Shown here: positions 54,992 through 61,851 of the stretch, in pieces
Position numbering within the stretch: position 1 is the stretch's first letter
Layout: every line of letters starts with the position of its first letter
NCBI GenBank assembly: GCA_963820055.1
Contig: CAWFYJ010000001.1
Location: 186,001-250,000 of the forward strand
Length of the DNA stretch: 64,000 nucleotides
From: RHKX01 sp963820055
Lineage (GTDB): Bacteria; Actinomycetota; Thermoleophilia; Solirubrobacterales; 70-9
Reading direction: 5' to 3'
Notes under the pieces: generated by a model
What the model saw: only the letters and a program-made list of their open reading frames with translations
Told to the model about the DNA's origin: nothing
The model's database searches: none
Made by a program: the position numbers and the translations under genes

Positions 54992-55064
54992 TAGCCCCGA
55001 GGGGAGTCGAACCCCGCTCCTCAACCTTGAAAGGGTCGCGTGCTAACCGTTACACCACGGGGCC
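54992..55064 (-). tRNA. tRNA-Glu (UUC)
   Basis: Cloverleaf with anticodon stem CGACC-CTTTCAA-GGTTG (anticodon UUC), T arm GCGGG-TTCGACT-CCCCT and discriminator A. The first acceptor pair is G-U. CCA is not encoded. lgt begins 5 nt downstream. Confidence 0.96.
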
Positions 55065-55137
55065 GTGGCGAGGGAGGGAGTCTAGGCGCTGCTTCGCGGC
55101 CTGGTTTCGTCCGACCCGGTTGAGACTATACGAACAT

Positions 55138-55911
55138 ATGTTCGCTCAGCCAAAACGTCCCTACCTCAGCAGGAAGTACGAGGTTGCGCGTCAGCTTCGC
55201 TGCCTGGGGGTGTCAATCGGCCGGATCGCGGACCACCTCAGCGTGTCGAAATCGACCGTCAGTGTCTGGGTCCGTGACATCGAGATCCGACCGGAGGACC
55301 GGGCCGCAAATCGCCGCCGCTCGGAGGCGGCTCGAGCGACGGCCTGGAGCGAGCAGAACCGCGATCGGCGACGGTGTTTCCAGGAGGAGGGACGTCGCCG
55401 GGCCCGGCTTGCGGATCCGCTTCACCAGGCGGGCTGCATGCTCTATTGGGCCGAGGGGGCAAAGGACCGGAACTCGTTGGTGTTCGCCAATTCCGACGCG
55501 GCGATGGTCGCGTTCTTCCTGCGGTTCCTACGCGAATGCTTCGGCGTCGAGACCACCGACTTCACTTTCAAGGTCAACGTCTACCTCGGCGATGGACGAT
55601 CGATCGACGAGATCGAGGCCTACTGGGTCGATCTGCTCGGCCTCACGCCGGAGTGCGCTCGCAAGCACACCGTCAACCACTTCCCGACATCGAGTAGCGG
55701 CCGGAAGGTCGACAAGTTGCCCTACGGCGTGTGCATGCTTCGGGTGAAGCGGAGCACCCGGATCGTTCAGCACATCTACGGAGCCATCCAGGAGTACTCG
55801 GGGATCGACCAGCCGCAGTGGCTGGACGGACCTCCGCGGAAGCCGCGGTCCGCTAGGCGAGTCAGGAGCTCCAGCAAAGCCTTCTGGGCGTGGAGACGGT
55901 TCTCCGCCTGA
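55138..55911 (+). CDS. HTH protein with LAGLIDADG-like region, colliding with argF
   Basis: 257 residues. Residues about 14-45 form a helix-turn-helix (VARQLRCLGVSIGRIADHLSVSKSTVSVWV). Residues about 100-145 (AGCMLYWAEGAKDRNSLVFANSD, MVAFFLRFLRECFGV) resemble a LAGLIDADG-type endonuclease half with AEG where the acid motif would be, and a second helical unit ends in IYGAIQEYSGI. The catalytic assignment is a guess. The last about 45 codons run antisense through the 3' end of argF (136 bp overlap). It lies beside tRNA-Glu, a usual site of insertions. AT content is slightly above that of neighbours. Confidence 0.65.
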   Translation: MFAQPKRPYLSRKYEVARQLRCLGVSIGRIADHLSVSKSTVSVWVRDIEIRPEDRAANRRRSEAARATAWSEQNRDRRRCFQEEGRRRARLADPLHQAGCMLYWAEGAKDRNSLVFANSDAAMVAFFLRFLRECFGVETTDFTFKVNVYLGDGRSIDEIEAYWVDLLGLTPECARKHTVNHFPTSSSGRKVDKLPYGVCMLRVKRSTRIVQHIYGAIQEYSGIDQPQWLDGPPRKPRSARRVRSSSKAFWAWRRFSA

Positions 55912-56738
55912 TCGAAGACCGCCGAGCGGGGGCCGTAGAGGACCTCGGCGGTGATCTCCTCGCCGGGGTGAGCCGGCAGGCAGTGGAGGACGATCGCCCG
56001 GTCGGAGGCGAGGGCGAGGAGCTCGTCGTCAACGCGGTACGGGACGAGGGCTTCGCGCTTGGCGGCGGCGTCCGCCTCCCCCATGCTGATCCAGACGTCC
56101 GTGTAGACGGCATCGGCGCCGGCGACCGCCTCGCGGGGGTCGGCGATCAGCTCGGCTCCGGCGTCCGCCTCGAGCTCGAGGCCGGGCGGCGAGGAGACGA
56201 CGACCTCGAGGCCGGCCGGTCGGCCGAGCAGGGCGAGGGAGCGGGCGACGTTGTTGCCGTCGCCGACGAACGCGACCCGCAGCCCGTCGAGCGACCCGAA
56301 CCGCTCGCGCAGCGTCTGGAGGTCGGCGATCGTCTGACACGGGTGGTGCTCCGGCGTGAGGGCGTTGACGACCGGCAGGTCGGTGGCCGCGGCCAGCTGC
56401 TCGACCCGTTCGTGCGAGCCGCTGCGGATCACGATGGCGTGGACGTAGCGCGAGAGGACCCGGCCGACGTCCTCGATCGACTCGCCGCGGCTGAGCTGGA
56501 GCTCGTCGCTGCGGAGCACGACCGGCGTGGCGCCGAGCTCGGCGACCCCGACCTCGAACGAGACGCGGGTGCGGGTCGAGGGCTGCTCGAAGATCAGCGC
56601 GACCGATCGGCCGGCGAGCGAACCGGCCCCAGCGTCGGGCCGTCCGGCCTTCATCTCGTCGGCTCGATCGAGGAGGTCGCCGAGGCGGCCGGCGATCTCC
56701 TCGCCGGTGATGAAGTCGCTTCCTGCCGTGCCGCTCAT
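55776..56738 (-). CDS. argF: Ornithine carbamoyltransferase with extended C-terminus
   Basis: 320 residues. Transfers a carbamoyl group from carbamoyl phosphate to ornithine, giving citrulline. STRTR (about 57-61), HPCQ (about 137-140) and HCLPAH (about 257-262) are complete. Family proteins end close after ENRLHAQKALLELL, but this one continues for about 26 residues with no family character, encoded antisense to the HTH gene. It probably lost its normal stop through the insertion of that gene. A TAAGGT box lies 11 nt before the ATG. Confidence 0.95.
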   Translation of the reverse strand: MSGTAGSDFITGEEIAGRLGDLLDRADEMKAGRPDAGAGSLAGRSVALIFEQPSTRTRVSFEVGVAELGATPVVLRSDELQLSRGESIEDVGRVLSRYVHAIVIRSGSHERVEQLAAATDLPVVNALTPEHHPCQTIADLQTLRERFGSLDGLRVAFVGDGNNVARSLALLGRPAGLEVVVSSPPGLELEADAGAELIADPREAVAGADAVYTDVWISMGEADAAAKREALVPYRVDDELLALASDRAIVLHCLPAHPGEEITAEVLYGPRSAVFDQAENRLHAQKALLELLTRLADRGFRGGPSSHCGWSIPEYSWMAP

Positions 56739-56835
56739 CGAAGCGCGGCACCTTACTGCTGCCGCCGCGGCGCCGGAACGCCCGCGAGCGGCCGCGGCGG
56801 CTCGCTCCCGCCGGGGTCGTGCCGATAATCGCCCG

Positions 56836-57682
56836 ATGGAGGTTCGCGCCCTTACCTGGAACCTCTTCCACGGTCGCGATCACCCGCCGGAGCCCGAGCT
56901 CTTCACCTGGCGGTCGCGACTGCTCCGGACGACCGAGCACGGCTCGGTCACACGCCCAGGTGAACGCCGACCTCGCCGGCTCGTTCGAGTCGGTGCTCGC
57001 CGATGCCGACTGGGACGTCGCGCTGCTGCAGGAGTGCCCGCCCCGCTGGGCCGAGCGCCTGGCGATCGCCTGCGCCGCGGATCCCCACCTCGTACCGACC
57101 AGCCGCAACATCCCCGGGCTCGGCCGCGTCCAGGCGCTGCTGGCGGACCGGAACCCCGACCTGATCGCCTCCTGGGAGGGCGGCTCCAACCTGACGCTCG
57201 TCCGCAGCTGGGGTGCGATCACCGAACGACGCAGCTACCAGCTGGCGAGTCGCCCGGAGCGGCGACTGATGGCCTTCACGCGGCTGGGCGAGCAGGTGTG
57301 CGTCGCGAACCTGCATGCCAGCGCCGCGCGTGAGCAGGCCGAGGCGGACGTGCTCGAAGCGGCCCGGGTGGCGGCGGCCTGGGCCCGCGGCACGTCGTTG
57401 ATCCTCGGCGGCGACTTCAATCTCCGGCCGGCGCTGAGCGGCCGCGTGTTCGAGCAGCTCGCCGCCGACTACGGGCTGCGCGCGCCGACCGGCGCCCGCG
57501 TCATCGACCACCTTCTCGCCTCCGGCCTCGATGCAGTCGAGCCGCCGCTGCAATGGCCGCCGGAGCGACGGGAGGTTTCGGAGCCTTCCGGATCGAGCGG
57601 GCTGGCGGTGAGGCTGTCCGACCACGCACCGGTCGAGGCCTTGTTCGCCGATCGCACGGAGCTGCAATCGTCGGCCCAGTAG
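56836..57682 (+). pseudogene. Endonuclease/exonuclease/phosphatase-family gene with a frameshift
   Basis: The start EVRALTWNLFHGRD is in one frame, and DADWDVALLQECPPRW, SLILGGDFNLRPALSG and LSDHAPVEALF are in another. Together they give the complete EEP fold: Asn in WNLFHG, Glu in LLQE, and Asp/His in GGDFN and SDHAP. One extra base in TCACAC at 56948-56953 explains the break (removing one A restores a continuous GSVHAQVN sequence). This is either a recent pseudogene or a sequencing error. Confidence 0.75.
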
Positions 57683-57754
57683 TCCGCCCGGACGCAGCGC
57701 GACCCGCACGGTGCGATATTTCCCGCACCCACTGCAGCGACGAAGGGGAAACCA

Positions 57755-58327
57755 ATGGCCACCGCCAAGAAGAAGAGCACCCGCCGCCCGAAGGCATCGC
57801 GCTCAGCCGAGCGACCCGACAAGAACATCGAAGCCTTCCGCGACGCACTCGAGAAGAGCATCACCCTTCCGCGCGAGCGGATCCAGGAGGTCGTCGACGA
57901 CGCGGTCAAGCGCGGCCGGATGACCCGCGACGACGCCAACGAGCTCGTCTCGAAGCTCGTCTCCCGCGGCCGCAAGCAGTCGGAGGAGCTCGTCAAGGAC
58001 CTCGAGTCGCTGCTCGAGCAGGCCCGCAAGCAGGTCGAGCTCAACACGAAGAAGGCGCGCAAGCAGGTCAAGGGGACAGCCGGCAAGGTCGCTCGGGGCG
58101 CCCGCGATGCCGCCGACGAGCCGCTCGCCCGCGTCGACACCGTCCGCCGCAAGGCACGCGTCGGCTCCAGCTTCCCGATCACCGGCTACGACGAGCTGAC
58201 CGCCGCCCAGATCGGCAAGCGGCTGTCCGGCCTCGGCAAGCCGGAGCTGCGCAAGGTGCGCACCTACGAGAAGAACAACAAGGCCCGCAAGAGCATCCTC
58301 GGCAAGATCGACAAGGCGCTCGGCTGA
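57755..58327 (+). CDS. Phasin-like protein
   Basis: 190 residues. A Lys/Arg-rich N-terminus, a long Ala/Lys/Glu-rich amphipathic helix region (about 25-130; EELVKDLESLLEQARKQVELN) and a C-terminal domain FPITGYDELTAAQIGKRLSGLGKPELRKVRTYEKNNKARKSI. Such helical proteins coat polyhydroxyalkanoate granules or bind DNA. The identification rests on composition and layout, so it is tentative. An AAGGGG site precedes the ATG. The next gene's CTG overlaps its stop. Confidence 0.65.
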   Translation: MATAKKKSTRRPKASRSAERPDKNIEAFRDALEKSITLPRERIQEVVDDAVKRGRMTRDDANELVSKLVSRGRKQSEELVKDLESLLEQARKQVELNTKKARKQVKGTAGKVARGARDAADEPLARVDTVRRKARVGSSFPITGYDELTAAQIGKRLSGLGKPELRKVRTYEKNNKARKSILGKIDKALG

Positions 58328-59682
58328 GCGCCCCGACGAGTCGCAACCGGCCGCGGCGCGGCGCCGAGCTCGATCTCCGGATCGATTCGCTCGCGCAGGG
58401 CGGACGCGGCGTCGCCCGCACCGACGAGGGGTTCGTCATCTTCGTCGCGGGCGGCCTGCCCGGCGATCGCATTCGCGCCCGGGTCGGCAAGTCCAAGAAG
58501 TCGTGGGCGGAGGCGGCGATCGTCGAGCTCGTCGAGTCCGGCCCCGACCGGATCGCCGACCGCTGCGTGCACGGCGGGGAGTCGTGCCCCGGTGCCGCCT
58601 GGCAGGGCCTCCCCTACGAGCGCCAGCTCGAGGAGAAGCAGTCGCAGGTGACCGAGGCGCTCGAGCGCCTCGGATCGTTCGAGGGCATCACCGTCGAGCC
58701 GATCGTCCCGGCCGTCGAGCAGTGGCGCTACCGCAACAAGCTCGAGTACTCCTTCGGCACGCCCGAGGCAGACGACCCGCCCGATGACCCCGTGCTCGGC
58801 TTCCACGCCCGCGGGCGCTGGGACCGGATCATGGACGTCGAGGACTGCCTGCTCGCCTCGGAGGCGAACAACAGCGCCCGCCTCGCCGTCCGCGAGTGGG
58901 CCCGCACCGAGGGCCTTCACGCCTTCGACGCCGCCGGCGCCGGCGAGCTCCGCAACCTGATCGTTCGCGAGGGCCGCAGGACCGGCCAGCTCCAGACGCG
59001 GCTCGTCACGGCGGCAGCCGAGATTCCGGAGCCGCCGGTCGACCTCCACACCGTGGTCGACGGGCGGAGCGGCGGCACGGACGGCCCGACCGGCGTCCTC
59101 GGCGATGAGTTCCTGCGCGAGTGCCTCGGCGAGCTCGACCTCCGCGTCTCTCCCGCCGCCTTCCTGCAGACGAACACCGAGACGGCCGAGCTGCTCTACG
59201 CCGCCGCCCGCGAGTTCGCCGGCCTCGGCAGCGGCGAGCGCCTCTTCGACCTCTACTGCGGCATCGGGACGATCGGCCTCAGCATGGCCGCCGACGCCGG
59301 CGAGGTGTGGGGGATCGAGAGCGTCGCCGACGCGATCGTCGACGCCGAGGCCAACGCCGAGCTGAACGACATCGGCAACGCCCGCTTTCGCGCGGCCGAC
59401 GCGCGGCTCGGCATCCGGCCGCTGATCGAGGAGGCGGGAACGCCCGACGTCGTCGTGATCGACCCACCCCGGGCCGGGCTCTCGGCGAAGGTCGTCCGCC
59501 GCGTCCTCGAGTGCGAGGCCGACCGGATCGTCTACGTCTCGTGCAACCCGACGACGATGGCCCCGAACGCCAGACAGATGGTCGACGCCGGCTATAGGCT
59601 GAAGCGAGTGCGCCCCGTCGACATGTTTCCCCAGACCCCGCACATCGAATGCGTCGCCCTCCTCGAGCGGGTGAGCGCATGA
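58324..59682 (+). CDS. RumA/TrmA-type 23S rRNA (uracil-5-)-methyltransferase, apparent CTG start
   Basis: 452 residues. N-terminal TRAM domain (LRIDSLAQGGRGVARTDEGFVIFVAGGLPGDRIRARV), an iron-sulphur region, then a SAM-methyltransferase domain with LFDLYCGIGTIGLSMA, DPPRAGL and the nucleophile in YVSCNPTTMA. No ATG, GTG or TTG precedes the TRAM domain in this frame; the CTG at 58324 overlaps the preceding stop (CTGA), as the GTGA and TTGA joins do elsewhere. The cluster block reads CVHGGESCPGAAWQ, with Ala where the third Cys of the usual ligand set stands. Confidence 0.85.
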   Translation: MSAPTSRNRPRRGAELDLRIDSLAQGGRGVARTDEGFVIFVAGGLPGDRIRARVGKSKKSWAEAAIVELVESGPDRIADRCVHGGESCPGAAWQGLPYERQLEEKQSQVTEALERLGSFEGITVEPIVPAVEQWRYRNKLEYSFGTPEADDPPDDPVLGFHARGRWDRIMDVEDCLLASEANNSARLAVREWARTEGLHAFDAAGAGELRNLIVREGRRTGQLQTRLVTAAAEIPEPPVDLHTVVDGRSGGTDGPTGVLGDEFLRECLGELDLRVSPAAFLQTNTETAELLYAAAREFAGLGSGERLFDLYCGIGTIGLSMAADAGEVWGIESVADAIVDAEANAELNDIGNARFRAADARLGIRPLIEEAGTPDVVVIDPPRAGLSAKVVRRVLECEADRIVYVSCNPTTMAPNARQMVDAGYRLKRVRPVDMFPQTPHIECVALLERVSA

Positions 59683-60464
59683 ACCAGACGCGTGGATTCG
59701 GCGTCGCGGCAGGGCTCGATCCCGATGTCGCCACCCCGCTCGCGGCCCGCTGCGAAGAGCTCGGCTACACCTCGATGTGGGCCAACGACCACCCCGCCGC
59801 CAGCGGCCTCGAGACCCTCGCCGCCTTCGCCGAAGGGTCCGCCGCGATGCAGCTGGGTGTCGGCGTGCTCGCCATCGACCGCAACCCCCCGGCCGCCATC
59901 AACGAGAAGATCGAGGAGCTCGACCTCGACCGCTCGCGCCTCCTGATCGGCGTCGGCGCCGGCTTCTCCGGGAAGCCACTCACCGCCATGCGCGAGATCC
60001 ACGACGAGCTCCGCGAGTCGATCCCCGGCGTCAAGCTCATCCTCGCCGCCATGGGCCCGAAGATGTGCGCCCTCGCCGGCAACTCCTACGACGGCGCCTT
60101 CTTCAACTGGGTCACGCCCGACTACGCCGCCGAAGCTCGCGGCAACGTCGAAGCCGGCGCCGCCGAAGCCTGCCGCGACACCCCCCGCGTCTACGGCTAC
60201 GTCCGCACCTCGGTCGGAGCCGACGCCGAAACCCGCCTCGCCAAGGAGGAGGGCTTCTACCGCGATCTCCACGACGGCTACCGCCGCCAGTTCGAGCGCC
60301 TTGGCCGGCCGCCCGGGACCGTCGGCGTCGCCGCCGAGAACCCCGACGACACCGACACCATGCTCGCCGCCTACTCGGCGCTCGACACGATCGTCGTCCG
60401 CGGCCTCGCGAGCGCCAAGCTCGAGGCGATGGACCGCGTGGCCACGGCGGCGGCCGCGCAGTAG
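59679..60464 (+). CDS. LLM-class (F420-dependent) oxidoreductase
   Basis: 261 residues. Luciferase-like monooxygenase barrel: GFGVAAGLDPDVATPLAARCEELGYTSMWANDHP at the start, LGVGVLAIDRNPPAAINEKIEELDL and LIGVGAGFSGKPL. Members use reduced F420 or FMN; the substrate is unknown. The ATG overlaps the methyltransferase stop (ATGA), so they are coupled. Confidence 0.9.
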   Translation: MNQTRGFGVAAGLDPDVATPLAARCEELGYTSMWANDHPAASGLETLAAFAEGSAAMQLGVGVLAIDRNPPAAINEKIEELDLDRSRLLIGVGAGFSGKPLTAMREIHDELRESIPGVKLILAAMGPKMCALAGNSYDGAFFNWVTPDYAAEARGNVEAGAAEACRDTPRVYGYVRTSVGADAETRLAKEEGFYRDLHDGYRRQFERLGRPPGTVGVAAENPDDTDTMLAAYSALDTIVVRGLASAKLEAMDRVATAAAAQ

Positions 60465-60512
60465 GTCGGTTTGGCGATTGGCTCGCGCCGGACCTGGCGG
60501 CGGGGGGCTTTG

Positions 60513-60663
60513 GTTTGGGCTGAGCGGGGAGTGGCCGGGCGCGGGTCCGGGTGCCGATCGTCATCGAGTGGTCGATTGGTCCGGGTATGCCGAACCTTTC
60601 GACCACTCGGTGAGTTCCGCGCCGCCGACAACGTCCACCCACCTCCCCCTCCCCAGCCCAAAC
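60513..60663. repeat. Large nested inverted repeat
   Basis: From outside in: GTTTGGGCTG (60513) with CAGCCCAAAC (60654), GGGGAG with CTCCCC, GGCGCGG (60538) with CCGCGCC (60617), CGAGTGGTCG (60565) with CGACCACTCG (60600), and at the centre GGT-C-CGG with CCG-A-ACC around GTATG. It lies between convergent genes, so it may terminate both, but it is much larger than a terminator. Confidence 0.7.
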
Positions 60664-60712
60664 TCAGGTGGCCGGCCGGACGCCCCGGCGCGAGCCGAAC
60701 GCCCGGAGTTGT

Positions 60713-61135
60713 CTACTGGCTCGGCAACGGACTGCCGGCCTTGAAGGCGAACCAGAGCCAGAACGCCGCCGTGACCAGCATCGTCGTGACGACGAAGAGG
60801 CGCTCGATGCCGCCCATGGCGCCGGGCTGCTTGACCTGGCGGGTGTCGGTCATGCCGCGCATCCAGGGTGCGCGGGGGCCACGCGGTCCCGCCGGTCCGG
60901 CGTCGCGGGGGCCGAAGAAGGCGAGGACGACGCCCGCGAGGTAGAGCAGCAGGACGTAGGTGAGGATGATCCCGAAGAGGATCACCATCGCGACCGAGAA
61001 GTTGACGGTGCTGGCGCCGGAGCTGGTCTGAAGTTGAGAGCCGATCCAGACCCAGGCGAGCGGCACGCCGAAACCGATGATCACCGCGGCGATGACCGTT
61101 GAGACGAAGGTGATGAGCTGACCGATGGCTCGCAT
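60713..61135 (-). CDS. Small three-helix membrane protein
   Basis: 140 residues. Helices at about 5-30 (LITFVSTVIAAVIIGFGVPLAWVWI), 46-75 (VAMVILFGIILTYVLLLYLAGVVLAFF) and 112-132 (FVVTTMLVTAAFWLWFAFKA), with a short Pro/Gly/Arg loop between. No known family motif. Function unknown. Confidence 0.75.
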   Translation of the reverse strand: MRAIGQLITFVSTVIAAVIIGFGVPLAWVWIGSQLQTSSGASTVNFSVAMVILFGIILTYVLLLYLAGVVLAFFGPRDAGPAGPRGPRAPWMRGMTDTRQVKQPGAMGGIERLFVVTTMLVTAAFWLWFAFKAGSPLPSQ

Positions 61136-61181
61136 GAACAGCGAAATGTAGCGGCGGACCCTCGGGGGGCCGACGGGTGGA

Positions 61182-61787
61182 TCAGTACGGGGGTAGGTCC
61201 TCGTACCACTCGCCGAGTGCGCGGAAGGCGCGCCAGAAGTCGCGCTTCGGCCCCTCGGAGTCGAGCGAGGCGTCGATGTCGGGCGTGAAGATGACGTCGA
61301 TCGTCGGGGTCAGGGCCTGGATCTCCCCGGGGAGCGCATCGACCGGGACCGCGAGCGGAATCCGCACGTCGTTGAGGCTCTCCAGCGCCGGCTCGCCCAT
61401 CACGATGATGCAGCGCGGCTCGACGATCGCGACCTCACGGACGAGGCGGGCGACGCAGCTCGGCGCCGCCAGCGCGGGATCGGAGAGCGGGCACTTGACG
61501 CAGAGCGTCCCGTAGACGACCAGCGGGTCGATGCCGAGCCGCTTCAGCGACTTCATGACGGCGGTGCCCGAGCGCCCGTAGAACGCGACGCCCTCCTCGA
61601 TCTCGGCGACGCTCGGCGCGTGCTTGAGCAGCATCACGTCGGCCTGCGGATGCCCGGAGCCGAGCACCGGCATCAGGTTGCCCCGCGGGCAGTCCTCGCA
61701 GTCCTGGAGCTCGTGCGTGAGCTGGTTCAGCTCACGAATCGCCCGCTCGAGGTACTTCTCCTTGATCTGGTCTTCAGTGATCGGCAC
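61182..61787 (-). CDS. Uracil-DNA-glycosylase-fold protein with altered catalytic motifs
   Basis: 201 residues from the GTG at 61787. The N-terminal CEDCPRG is like the iron-sulphur CxxC of family 4 UDGs, with further Cys in LCVKCP and PSC. Conserved GRSG and MGEPALESL are present. The family A motif GEAPG is replaced by KHAPS and the C-terminal HPS by FTPD, so uracil excision is unlikely or altered. An in-frame extension upstream has low-complexity sequence and is not used. Role unknown; possibly a structural or nucleic-acid-binding relative. Confidence 0.75.
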   Translation of the reverse strand: MPITEDQIKEKYLERAIRELNQLTHELQDCEDCPRGNLMPVLGSGHPQADVMLLKHAPSVAEIEEGVAFYGRSGTAVMKSLKRLGIDPLVVYGTLCVKCPLSDPALAAPSCVARLVREVAIVEPRCIIVMGEPALESLNDVRIPLAVPVDALPGEIQALTPTIDVIFTPDIDASLDSEGPKRDFWRAFRALGEWYEDLPPY

Positions 61788-61851
61788 GGCGGACTCTTTT
61801 GACGGCCCCCGTCCCTCTCCTTGCGGTTGCACTCCGTTATGCCCCTCTGAA

